From NCBI GenBank assembly GCA_002633005.1, contig NMRA01000079.1, forward strand, positions 475,413-539,412: 64,000 bases of DNA. Reading direction: 5' to 3'. The notes under the pieces are model-generated. The model saw nothing but the letters and a program-made list of their open reading frames with translations. It was not told the origin of the DNA and searched no databases. Source of the stretch: Phoronis australis. Its lineage: Eukaryota > Phoronida > Phoronidae. The translations under genes and the position numbers were made by a program. Positions 25,409 through 37,700 of the stretch are shown piece by piece (the stretch's first letter is position 1; every line of letters starts with the position of its first letter).

Positions 25409-25749
25409 TCATAGGCGGGTGCTTGTACTGTTGAAAGGTACTTCTACACTAGTCGTAGCTTGGGCGCCAAGTTGTTCATTCTGTCGGCTAACAGTGAATA
25501 TTGGTGAGGGTTGATCGACCGTGTCGTAGAGACGTCGCGGTGCGGTGGTAGAATCACGTATCGAACGTTCTAGATCTCTGCATCTTTTAGTTTGCTTCCT
25601 TTGAATGTGCGACAGAATGATGGCTATAGCTATGAAGAATAGACCGAAAAGCGCCATGACAACAGTTAGAATTCCTACCCACGTGGTAAACGATATAGGG
25701 GCCTTTGTGCGAACACCGTATTTTTCGTCAGCCTTATTCAGCAAGGCTC
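25409..25749 (-). CDS. Last exon: transmembrane span, cytoplasmic tail, stop
   Basis: After a polypyrimidine acceptor, the exon encodes a short stalk, the span [20 protein letters not shown] (continuing IILSH), a basic stop-transfer (QRKQTKR) and a tail of about 67 residues. The tail carries a possible Tyr motif (RRLYDTV) and ends STRL, which fits the class I PDZ ligand rule (S/T-x-hydrophobic). No canonical AATAAA is seen on the minus strand just downstream; an ATTAAA lies at 24904-24899. Confidence 0.88.
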
Positions 25750-28700
25750 CTGAAGAAAAAAAAAAACATAAAAGTAATGCGGTACTGAAAATTCAGGGTA
25801 TGTCTTAAGTTCACATTTTTACACAGAGTCTACACAAGAAATTTACGCCAAACTTATGGTCACCACAATTTTTTTCTAGGGTATGTAAAGTACCTCAAGT
25901 TATGATATTATAGTAAAACAGGACCCAGGTCTTGCAAAAGACCACCACTCTGCAATTGTTCTGGTAATATCAAATTTGGACAACTAAATTATAGTATTTC
26001 ATGTATTTTTCCATCTTCACTTAATAGTTGTGTACACACCTGTTTTAACGTTACTTAGGTCTACGCATATGCGGCTACCATAAGTATTGTAGCACGTGGC
26101 TCCCTGGCAACCACCGTTGTTCGTCGCGCACTCGTCAACGTCTGCAAGACACAAGCATGATTGTTTACCACATTTCTCCGTTGTCATTGTAACTCAATGT
26201 ATATTGAAAACCACCAGGGTGTGTTAAAGTAGAGTTCAGCCTCCCGTTCAGTAACGCTAAGACCTCGCTAAAAAGCAAGACTTTGCGAGATTACGTTAGA
26301 TATTGCCTTGCATTTTAAATAAGAACACGTGACTTTGACTAGGTTTTAGCTAGGTCCTAGCGTAGGTCCTAGCGTCTACTGAACGCACACCAGGTTTCTA
26401 CTATCTATGGGTCATTTGTCTTTTAGTGATGTACTACGTTTAAAATCATGACTATTTTTTTGTTTACGAAGAATTTGTACCGCATAACATTTTCATAAAA
26501 CGAAGCCTAAACACATGCCACACGGAAATCCATTATCTTTTCCGAGAGAAACAGAGAATTTTTTTATTAATTCATCCCTGTCCTCGCCACACTGCCGAAG
26601 TAACTAAACGACTCCAGATATACCTCGGTGGCTTAGAGTGCCGTGCCAGCACTTAACATTATGGACTGACACCATCAGGCCGGGGATATTTTCCATGAAA
26701 ACTGAATTAATACGCGCCACACAATTATCCCCCCCAAGAAAAGTATCTCCCCTTCGCTGAAGAAGTCTCATGAACTGCTGTTTGGTTAGTAAATTTCTTT
26801 AACTTATTTCGAAACTTGACTTGTTCACAATTACATGTCAAAATCTTTATTCAGTAACAGTGAAGTGTTATCGTGTCAATTTTTTCGCCTGCTTAAAAGT
26901 ATGCTGGACTCTGTTTTGATGGTTTCAGACAATCCTCATTCTATCACCTCCTAATGCAACATTGGCGCCAATCTTGAAGATAAAAGCAGGAATCGACTAA
27001 AACATGCTGGCGATGTAACAGATTGGGCATTATGGTTCTTGATGGGTTGTCTTTCTCCGCAGTTGCCTTGTTATTCGTCGTCCCTTCAGCATACTTTTAA
27101 GTTTGTCGAGGGTTATAAAGCTTTATTTTGTTTCGTAAATTTGAATGAGATGTCGTTTTTACGCAAAAAAAGAATTGGTATCCTTTTGAGTCTACAGTTA
27201 ATTTTCACGAAACTGACCTCTGTAGAACTAAGTTATGTCGAGCCGGAACCACAGTTCCGTTTGAGCGTACTTTTTTTATTATACTTAAACCATGCTTGCC
27301 TATAATGCAAATGAATGTTTTTTTACCGTCACAGTGATAGCGGTCAGCGGCGAGCGTGAAGCCGGAATAGCATCGACACAAGTAGGACCCAGCGGTGTTG
27401 ACACATTCTTGATCACATAATCCACTCACAAGATGGCCGCCGACGGAAGCGGACAGTTGGCATTCGTTAACGTCTGTAAGTTGCGTCAATGAAAATCTCA
27501 AAAACATGGAATTGAACATTCTCATTTACATTTATAGATTTAAGATATCATTCGTGACTGTTTCGAGTGATACGATTGATGTTCCCAGTAACACGCTTTC
27601 TATGTCTTTATACCTGATGTATACTGATGATGTGACTTTCTTGAAAAGTACGTGAGTGAATTAATTTGAACTGGGTTCGACTTTAGTGGGTCCCAGGTAT
27701 GCTGTTGTTATCAGCAATGGTGACATCAACAATGTTTTAGGGATCTAATTTAAAAAAAAGATAATATGGAAGCTAACCTATCGTTTATCATACCTAGACA
27801 CAGAAACTTGTTGTTTGGATCCACGCGGTAACCAGGGTTACAGCGACACTCGTAGGCACCGTAGAAGTCGACGCACGTGTGCTGGCATCCGCCATTTTGG
27901 TTCGCACATTGTCTGATCACTGAAAAGACCAACAGTACTAAATGCCAGTAGCGTAAGAAACTTCTATCATAACAATGTCGTTGTTTAATTCAGTTTGGAT
28001 TTTTTCTTTAATTCTACTCTGATGCCACGACATGCTAAGCCATAGAAACAAGCCAAATTGATTGACTCAGATCATGAAAGGTGTGAATAAATTTAACATT
28101 TAAGTATCTACTCCATTTCCTATTCCTAAGATCTCTACTTAATTTGTACCTGATGATGATGGAAAGTCTTACCTGATGCTCCCGACGACCCGGGTGGTCC
28201 GGGGGGTCCAGGTGGCCCGGGAACGCCGACGCCACTTACTCCCTTTGGACCAGTGGAGCCTTGAGAGCCAGATGGTCCTATGGTATAGCCATAAACAAGG
28301 TGAGTATTGATCTTAACACGCTCACTATAGGTCGTAGCCTATACTAGGCATCAAATCTTCAGACGTGTCCATACAATATTTTCATTGGTGTGAAGCTGCA
28401 TGTAATATATACACAGTGAAGAACAGTGGTGGACATTGCGCCATATTTACAAACGTTGCAACGCTGCCAGTTGCCCAGTGCAATCCTCTCGCCGTCGTAC
28501 TTGAAACCCACTCTAGGCAAAAGAAGATTTGTCACGTCGTTGGTTCTTATGTTATAGTGCGCTGCATCGAAAGGCTGATTTAATGTGATCGTCACCGCAA
28601 GAGAATGGTTGAAATGCGGTTGTGACCTTTGGAGATTTTTCAGTTTTAAATAATTAGCATTCAATGCCAATTGACTGGCCACGAAAGATCCGATGCTTCC

Positions 28701-31700
28701 CAGAACCAATGATGTCAGATCATGGATTTGCAATTGACCCAACTGATATTAGTAAAGACAAAGTCAAAAGAATATCCCACACTTTTAGCAACTGGACCCA
28801 TTGTTATATATTCTCACTCTGCTAGGGCTTGGCTCTAAATGATGTTAGGTTTATCAAATTGTGCATGCCAACCAACAATATCAAGTGCCACCGCAATCAC
28901 CATTCATCCGCACCACAAGACACCGTTACCATTGAATTTACGAAAAACCCTCTGTGGAAAACAATAAGCTAATAAACATGCATTCGTTCATTAATTTCAT
29001 AACAAAATGGTTGGCGAACAGACATTACCTGGGGGGCCCTGAGGTCCCTGTACTGAATAACCTCGTGGACCGGAAGGTCCTTGCACACCCGGGATTCCAG
29101 CTTCACCTTTCGCTCCCTTCGCTCCAGGAAGTCCTGTGGTAAATATTACATATAGAAAGACGTCATCAGCCATGCATCATTTAAAGATTCTTTACTCAAT
29201 TGTGTCGCGTATAAGCGTACGCTTTTAGGTAGCCGCTACTATCCCGTGCGCATTTCAAGGTGGAAATTATTCGAATTTGTTATTACCCACTCTTGTACTT
29301 TTCATTCTGACACAGTTGGTTGAGAAAAGTCAAGTGACAACTGGTGAGAAGAATTTTCTAGACCAGCCAAAAGAAGAGTGGGAAGTCAGTCGCGGCATCA
29401 CGCTTTGCTAGCGGAGTTGACTAAACCCTCTCGATAAGTAGCCAAGTAGTTTACCATTATTCAACTGACGTGAAATCATGGGCCTGGATTTCAGGGAATG
29501 ACTGGCAGCCAACTGCGAGAATAGGCAAGTTATAATAAAATCAAAGAACCACGAATCGTGTAGCTCTGTTTAAAGGTAATAACCCCAAGACGTCTATTCC
29601 ATTAAAAATTGCCATTTTCAAAAAATGTGATTTTTGCCCCTAAACACGACTATGTTCCCTTAGCTGGCTGTTTGCTCGGTTTTAATCATAGACTTGAATA
29701 CACACCATCAATTACAATATTGCATTGTGTAAGGCAGTTACACTGGCATATATCTTCGCTATTTGCTCCTTGCTTGAACTCAAAATTGTCTTAAGTTGAC
29801 ACGTGCGCTTCACTTAAATATGATAAACGCACACACAGGATAGTCTTTAATACGTTTCTTCATCCATAAGTGATCTTCAAAATAATTATTTTCTGTAACT
29901 GTAAGTTATCATTAATCGTTTAGTTGATTTCCATTTTCCATTTGGAGTTTATTTTGATGCAATTCATTTCTATTCATGAACAAAAAATAAACCATCAACC
30001 AGAACGGTGATTTTTTTATAAATTTATAACGAGGCCTAAATGACATGAAAGGTTCATTAACACCTGAGCCGACGCCAGCTCACCTGGAGCACCGACCACA
30101 GACTTTCCGGGGGCACCTTGCGCGCCCGGTGGACCTGGCTGCCCGGGTGGGCCCACGATACTTTCACCGGGGCGACCCTGTATACCATTCGCTCCTGGCA
30201 GTCCAGGGAAACCTCTGGCGCCAGACTCGCCCTTAGAGCCCGCTGGTCCGGGCAAACCTAACAGAGAACACAAAGTCATGTTGTATTTCGTGAAACTGAT
30301 GCTGGTGTTCCGCATTCAGATATCCTTGATAAACGATAAATTATTAGATGTACACTGTACATGCGCGCACCCAGGGGGGGAGGGGGGAGGGGAGCCCCCA
30401 TTTGGTGAAGTAGGCAAAAAGGTCCGCCTCAGAGAAACAAAAAGTCCGAGGAAACGAGACAAAGGTCCACTAAAAGGCGTAGACTTACACTTCACTGTAC
30501 TGAAGGTGGTCCCCCGTCCTTTAGCTTTTTTGTTAGCGCAAAAGGTCCACTGGTCAGAAATTAAAGGCTGGGTGCGCGCATGCTGTATAAAAGTATTTTG
30601 TCACTAGTCAAGTTCATGCACGTTATAAATGGTTTTTGAATTTTTCACCAGTGTCTACATTCAGTCATTGTTACCAGATATCAAGAGGTTAAGTACCGGA
30701 TTATAATTAAGCTACATCTCAGATACGCAGGCAGGTTTGGAGGTGATTCGTAGCCGCAGGTGACCCTGTTAGGTAAACTCGATGAAAAGAACTTACGTAG
30801 TGAAGGAGGAAGCAAAATTCTGGCCACCGGGGACTACCTCAAAAAGCGACCGCGGCCGGGATAAGGTTGTGACCACCAGGAATGCCCCACACACTTGTTA
30901 CAACTTAGGAACATGAAAAAACTTAGTCCAGCACTAGCTTTGGGTGTTTGAGAGCCCCCATGGAAAGCAGTGACAATTGATGGGGCTACCCTCATTGTAA
31001 ATATTACAAAAATAAATAAGTAAACTCGCCTTGTAAGCCCTTCTGTCCGTCAGCGCCGGCAGGTCCCGATACACCAGGAGGACCGCTGGCTCCCGGGTCA
31101 CCCTTCGGTCCAGTCTGCCCTTTCACACTTACAACGCTGACGTCTCCTTTTGGACCGGGAGCTCCCGGAGATCCCACTTCTCCTTTTCTTCCGTCGACAC
31201 CCGGGGCGCCCGGGACTCCTCGATCACCCTTGATGCCCGCATCCCCCTTCTGCCCTTCGACACCCCGCGGGCCTTGTAGTCCTACATGATAAGATGTTAT
31301 GTTTCGTATGAGCTTTTGCAACAGTTTCCAGTACAAAACAGCAGATCTAACAGCGTGTGCAAGCTAGTTGGAACGACATCCTCGACGCTCCTCATTTGTG
31401 CGAAAAATTGCTCAACATCGAAAATTGTAGAAGAAAGCCTACTTTAATTTCTGCCTACACTGAACACTTAGCATCATGTATGAAGCGTAAGCATGAAACA
31501 CATGCTACAGTGCTTACTCACAAAGATTTGTTTTTGATTTGGAGGGTCATCATGTCGCGCTGGCACGTGCTCCAGAAACTATCCTTATATAAGAAAGGTC
31601 AGTTTAGCACAGACGCGCGAAAAGGAAAATGACGCGGTAATAGTCCAGATATAAGATCGCCTTCAAAACCTTAACATACTTTTAGTTTAGATCACTTGCC

Positions 31701-34700
31701 GTTGTCGAATTAATTGTTCATTAGACAAGCTGAAGACCATATCGGGGCTTCAGTCGAAAAGCACTGACATTTCGTATTGTTAGATGCCAGGCAGTACAAG
31801 TTAGTTGGTCACGGCGTGTCAATTACTGTCTCCATGAATAGCAAATTGTCAGTTCTACACAAACCAGATCACTTCCCATTTGAATATTATTAAAACTCGA
31901 GAGCAATGTCGTTGCGGTATTTGACCTAAGTCAAAAGCTCGCCTTCTCAACGGAACGCGGGTCTATATTTGTAGAAAAGAAAAGCTGCAATGAAGATACC
32001 TTGAGGTCCCGAGATCCCCGCAACGCCCTTGGCACCTTTAGCCCCGCTAACACCTCGTGCACCCACGGCACCAGGCTCTCCCTTCTCACCCAGCGAGCCA
32101 CTCGTTCCACGTTCACCCTTGACGCCTGTTGACCCGGGTTCACCTAAACGAAAAAGCAATGCCGTATTGTGGAAATCACTGGAATGCTTATGTGTCAGAT
32201 TTCCCCCCACATGTGTAAAATGACACAGTAATAATGCGCCCACATACAAATATGTGGGCTCACAAAAAGCGACCCATCGTATCTACACTCCTGTTTGCTT
32301 ACCAATCCGTTTGATCTATGAGGCAAAGATTTTACTCTCACCTTTAAATCCTCTAGCTCCCGACAAGCCAGGGATACCTGGCGACCCCATCAGACCTGGT
32401 AAACCTTGGTCTCCGTTTGTGCCAGAGACACCACGTGCCCCTGAAACGCCAGCAACACCTGGAAGATGATTATAAATTAACAGTTAATTAAAGCTCGCAT
32501 GTTATACATTCTCATCAATGGCAATGTCATTTAATTTTTATGGCACCTACGGAATAAAAAAAATATCTTGGAAGGTCATTTCTGTTAAAAGATACCTGAA
32601 AATACAAGACTGATAAGAAAATTTGTAATTACTTGTATTTCTCAGAAGATTAAATAAATTATTATGATGAAATGAATTTGCATGACGGTAAACGAAAGTG
32701 GTTTTTGAAATCTCCTTTACTACAAAGCCAATACCACACTCCACCAAATCTTCAAACATTGTCTTCACCTGGAAATCCCTGTTCACCCTTCGCCCCCGAT
32801 GTACCCGGCACGCCGTCGTTACCCTTTTCACCTTTTGCACCTGGTATGCCATCCAGGCCCCGGACACCATTGTTACCGGGAGGTCCCGGCAAGCCTCTTG
32901 AACCAGAAACGCCGGGACTTCCGGGAAAACCCGTGCTTCCAGCAGATCCTATGGAAAAACAGAAGAGCGCACGTGTTATCAGCGAATTCGTCCAACTTTC
33001 ACGAGCACAGTTTTCATAAAGAAACAAAATACGTTGTCCTGGTGTACTGGACGTTTATCGATATACTGGTTTAAATTGGATATAACGTTCAAGTTCTTAC
33101 AACTGGAGTTCTTTGTCTTCTGTTGGTGCCAATGTGCTGACGCCAACGTGGCGTTTTACAGCGAGAATACGTCTGAAGTTTGAAAGACCACGTGCTATTT
33201 TTCCATATACAAGGCTATGTAAACTTATATCCTTTTATGAAGGTATGTGACAAAATGTTGCCACTTTTCGGCTGCTACCTTTGAAAACCCCCACGTGGTC
33301 TAAAACGTACTGGAAACTTACTATTCGAATAAAAGTAACATAGGGGCTGTGATCAACTATTTACCTGGCGAACCAGTTGGTCCCCGATCTCCTTTCGCCC
33401 CGTCTGATCCCGGTAAGCCGCGCTGTCCATTGGCACCGGACAACCCTGGCGCTCCCGTATCACCAGTCAGACCTCTAGATCCGGCTGTGCCCTTGGAACC
33501 GGCATTTCCTTTTTCACCTTTTTGTCCATGATCACCGCGAACACCCACACCTAGTGCACGGGTCATTTCGACGTAGTTAATATTAATGTTTACAATAGGA
33601 ATCTTGCTGCCGTTTAGACTGACCTTTTCATGGACTCCGAAGGAATGGCTTTTTGAAAATCATCCAAGGAAACCGGTTCACTTTTGTATTTCGAACTTCT
33701 ATAAAGGCTCGTTTTCTAATAACGCAAATCGTCAGGGTATGAAATTTTTGTTGAGTAATGCAGTACTCATTCTTGAGGACATGCCATATCTTCTTGTTTT
33801 ACTTCAGGCTAGGTCTATTAGATTAAAAATTCACCTGTCAATGTTTATGAAATTAAGTCCTAAAATGTGTAGATTCTGGAATAAAACCGTCCGAAAGTCA
33901 GACTTTCATGTAAACCTTCTTTGAGCCCACTCTTTAAACAGGGGCGGATCCAGGATTTTGAGTTGGGGGGGGACAAGACAGAGCATTAGCCAGGATTTTG
34001 CCCGACAGAAATTCGCACCCTAGAACCGCCAAATGTAATCTGGGAGAATTTTAGGGGGCCCATGGTCCCCTTGGCCCCCCTCTAAATCTGCCACTGTTAA
34101 ATGAATGAGTATCCTTATTTTGTCCGCTACATTCCTTGTCAGACTAGGTTAAGTGCCCCAACCCTCTCCCCTTCTAGTCACACAAAACAGTTCACTAAGG
34201 AGAATTACGTATTTAAACTGCAGTGTGCATTACCTTTAAGGCCGCGCTCTCCCTTAGCACCACTGACGCCGGGCACTCCGGGTGACCCAGTGTCGCCCTT
34301 GCTGCCTTTCGCCCCTTCACCTCCGTCGTTCCCGTCGACCCCAGGAGAACCTTTCGGTCCTACAATTCCCTGTTCACCTTTAGTACCTTAAAAAAACAGT
34401 CGGAACATCAGGTGCTTGAAAATTCGTCACCAGGCTGGTTCATCACCAACGCACATAAGCCCAAAAGTTATCAATCGTTCTACTTAAAGTTGGAACGAAC
34501 GAGCTATATAAAGACAATTTCTGTAAAAATTGCTCAAGCGACGCGGACAATTTCGTTTTGTCAGACGCCTCAACAAAAATCTTTTGTGAAAATTTTAACC
34601 TACACCAGGCAAAACTTCGAACGTTTCCAGTTGTACAGTAATACAACTAGGTATTTTCCCCAAATTGGAGAATTATTACCGGCCGTACATAAGCTGGTTT

Positions 34701-37700
34701 TGTTGTGAGCTCTGTCGCCTCGAGCAGGAACAAAACGTCTTTCACATTAAAGGTAGTCTCCACTGAGCAAGTTCATGCAAGACCTACAAACTCTTTTAAG
34801 AATCGGAAATCTTAAACCAAACCTTTTTGTCCTTCAACTCCTGGAAATCCCTGTGCGCCATTTTTTCCTTTGTTGCCCTGAGGCCCAATATTCCCGGCTT
34901 CTCCCTTAGAACCAGATTCTCCTTTCTCGCCTTTATCCCCTTTGTCACCACGAAATCCAGTCACTCCCGGAGGCCCGGGAAGCCCGCGATCCCCCTGGGC
35001 GCCACTCTGGCCGACTTTTCCCACCACGCCTTTCTGTCCTTTCGTCCCTGGCAACCCGGTCGCTCCCAATATCCCCGCTAGTCCCTGGGGACCTCTGTCG
35101 CCCTTGTCTCCGCGTGACCCCGACGGACCGACATCTCCTTTGGTGCCCGGAAATCCCTAACAAGTGACAAGACTATCAGCATGTATTGCCTACACTGAAA
35201 TGATATGTCAGTAAATTAATTTCATGTTATATTCAATGTTGAAAAGATGGCCGTTAGATTCTCAGTTGTGAACTATTTCAATGTTGAACAATTGATAGGC
35301 ATCACCTTCTTGTATTTCAAAACGTATCCCCACGCTTGACCTAAAACAGAGTGGATTGCATATTGCTTAGACGTATCGTCTAGTACAGACATAAACTCAC
35401 TCTCAGCCCTTGGTCACCCTTATCTCCCCGACTACCCTTGGCGCCGGTCAGACCGTCTGCTCCGCGCGCTCCAGTGGCCCCTGTTTTACCAACACCAGGC
35501 GCTCCTGGGTTGCCAACTGGTCCAGGTAGTCCGAGAAATCCACGCTCGCCGTTTGCTCCTGGTAATCCAGTTGCACCAGTTTGACCCTCTGGTCCACTGA
35601 TGCCGCTCTCTCCAGGTTCACCTTTATCGCCTTTAGATCCACTTGCACCTGTGAAATGAAAGGTAGACACGGTTCTGTCAGTCAAATTCCTGCATATCTA
35701 GGGCCAGTTCATGTTACTGTATACGACAAATAACGGACTTTGATGAAACAAAGATAACATTAGGACACCGTCAGAAACTCATGTCCAAAACTTTTGTTGG
35801 GGTATTCGTGAAGCAATGTAAGTTGTCATGCACGACACTTACCGCTTTCACCTTTGACACCCGGGAATCCGCGCAGTCCTTGCACACCTTTCGCCCCACT
35901 GGACCCTTTTACGCCCTGTAGTCCTGGCTCACCCTTCCGACCGTTGTTTCCCACCGTGCCTGGAGAGCCTTGGGGACCGGAAATGCCTGTAAACGCCACC
36001 AACGTATTATTAGACAATATAGGCCTTTATAAAAATACAGTATACCCGTATACAAAGCGTGGCCAGGTATCTTATTTTGCTAGCGTAAAAATCCTTCGGA
36101 CACAATTTTAGAAATCACTGATTTCACAGGCTGTAAGAATCCCGTCTCACTACAAGAAATTCTAAATGCTCGTTAAAAGAACATGCTCGCACACTCGTTT
36201 TAGTTAGGGTGAACGACAAAATTTTCTTCATCGTCTTCCTTTCACGCTACCTCGTCACTAACCTTGCAAACCCTTCTCTCCTTTATCGCCTTTTTGTCCC
36301 CGAGAACCGCTCTCCCCCTTCACAGAGACACCTGGTGTTCCCTGGATACCAGCGTCACCTGGAAATAAATCATTATCTCACAAGTGGAAGAAGAAGAAGA
36401 AAAAGAAGACGAAAGCTCACCGAATGCCCGATTTTTCGACGTTACAAACGTACCTTTAGTGCCTTTGAGACCCGGCAAGCCGAGTGATCCTTGATCGCCC
36501 TTTGATCCTTTGACTCCTGAGAAACCACGTAGTCCTTGCACACCAGAAGACCCCATTTCTCCTTTAAAAGGGAAAGACAGGCGGTAAGAGGATCCAAGAC
36601 AAAGCTTTACCAAAAACGGCTCCAATATCAATGGATGTCCATTTCTAACATTCAAGTTATCTACATTTTGATTCTCCAACAATTTCATAAGAATTATTAC
36701 AATGATGTACGACGCTGAGTCTCTTCTTATGACTCAGCATTCCTTCTAGAATTAATGATCTACAGATTCGTAATCTCTCACCTTGATTGCCCTTCGGACC
36801 CTGTATCCCCATCTGTCCCCTACCACCTTTCACGCCCTTTTCTCCTCGAGCTCCCGCAAGGCCTGGCTCTCCCTTCGCTCCAGGCAGCCCGATACCGATT
36901 TCTCCTTTGCCACCTTTTGATCCGGTACTACCCCTAGGACCAACTTGCCCAGGTGTTCCGGTAGCGCCTATGAATCCTCGAGAACCCGAAGCACCCTGCA
37001 GCCCAGGAGGCCCTGTTGACAAAATTTAAGTTCGGCAATGAGAAGAGTAAGTTAGTTATTTTAAAGATTCCGTATTGTTCATGTTCTTTAGTTCTGTCCT
37101 GTTACACATAGCATACTAATGGCCACAATATTTGTTGTTACAGGAAATTCATTTTTAGATACTGCGTACAATTCATTATGTATTTGCTGGACAATTTTAC
37201 GTAATGTTGCCAAGAAACTGTCACGTACAGGCATCTTTCCGTGTGCGCATTACGGTGGACGAAAACTTAATAAGATATACTAGGCTTGTATATATTTTTA
37301 AACAGTTGACTGTTTTGATTAATACGGGCTCAATTCTTTCAAACTCTCTGCAGAACGGCCGATGTTCAAGGGACAGGTTTTACGGAAGTTCGCAAATCAT
37401 CGCCATCAACCTATATCAAGTGAAGCTAAAGTTCTCTATCTGTCTGAACAAGACCGCAAAACTCACCCCGTTCGCCCTTCGGTCCACGCGGGCCAGCAAC
37501 TCCGGAAGCGCCTCTTGCTCCAGGGGCGCCAAGCGCGCCCTTCTGCCCAACGATGCTCGAACCAGCGTCTCCTTTGTTTCCCTTCGTTCCCTGTATCCCC
37601 TTGGCTCCAGACGCCCCCTTTTCACCGCGAATACCATCAACACCTGGCAAGCCTCGCTCACCCTGAACTCCACGCTGTCCGGTTGCCCCTGACTGACCAT

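Noticed and set aside
28359-28742. 127-codon minus-strand open frame in a collagen intron, preceded by a good-looking acceptor
   Set aside because: Entered in the phase 1 frame required by the neighbouring exons it meets a stop within eight codons, and it has no collagen or EGF features. It could be a relic of another gene, but nothing supports that.
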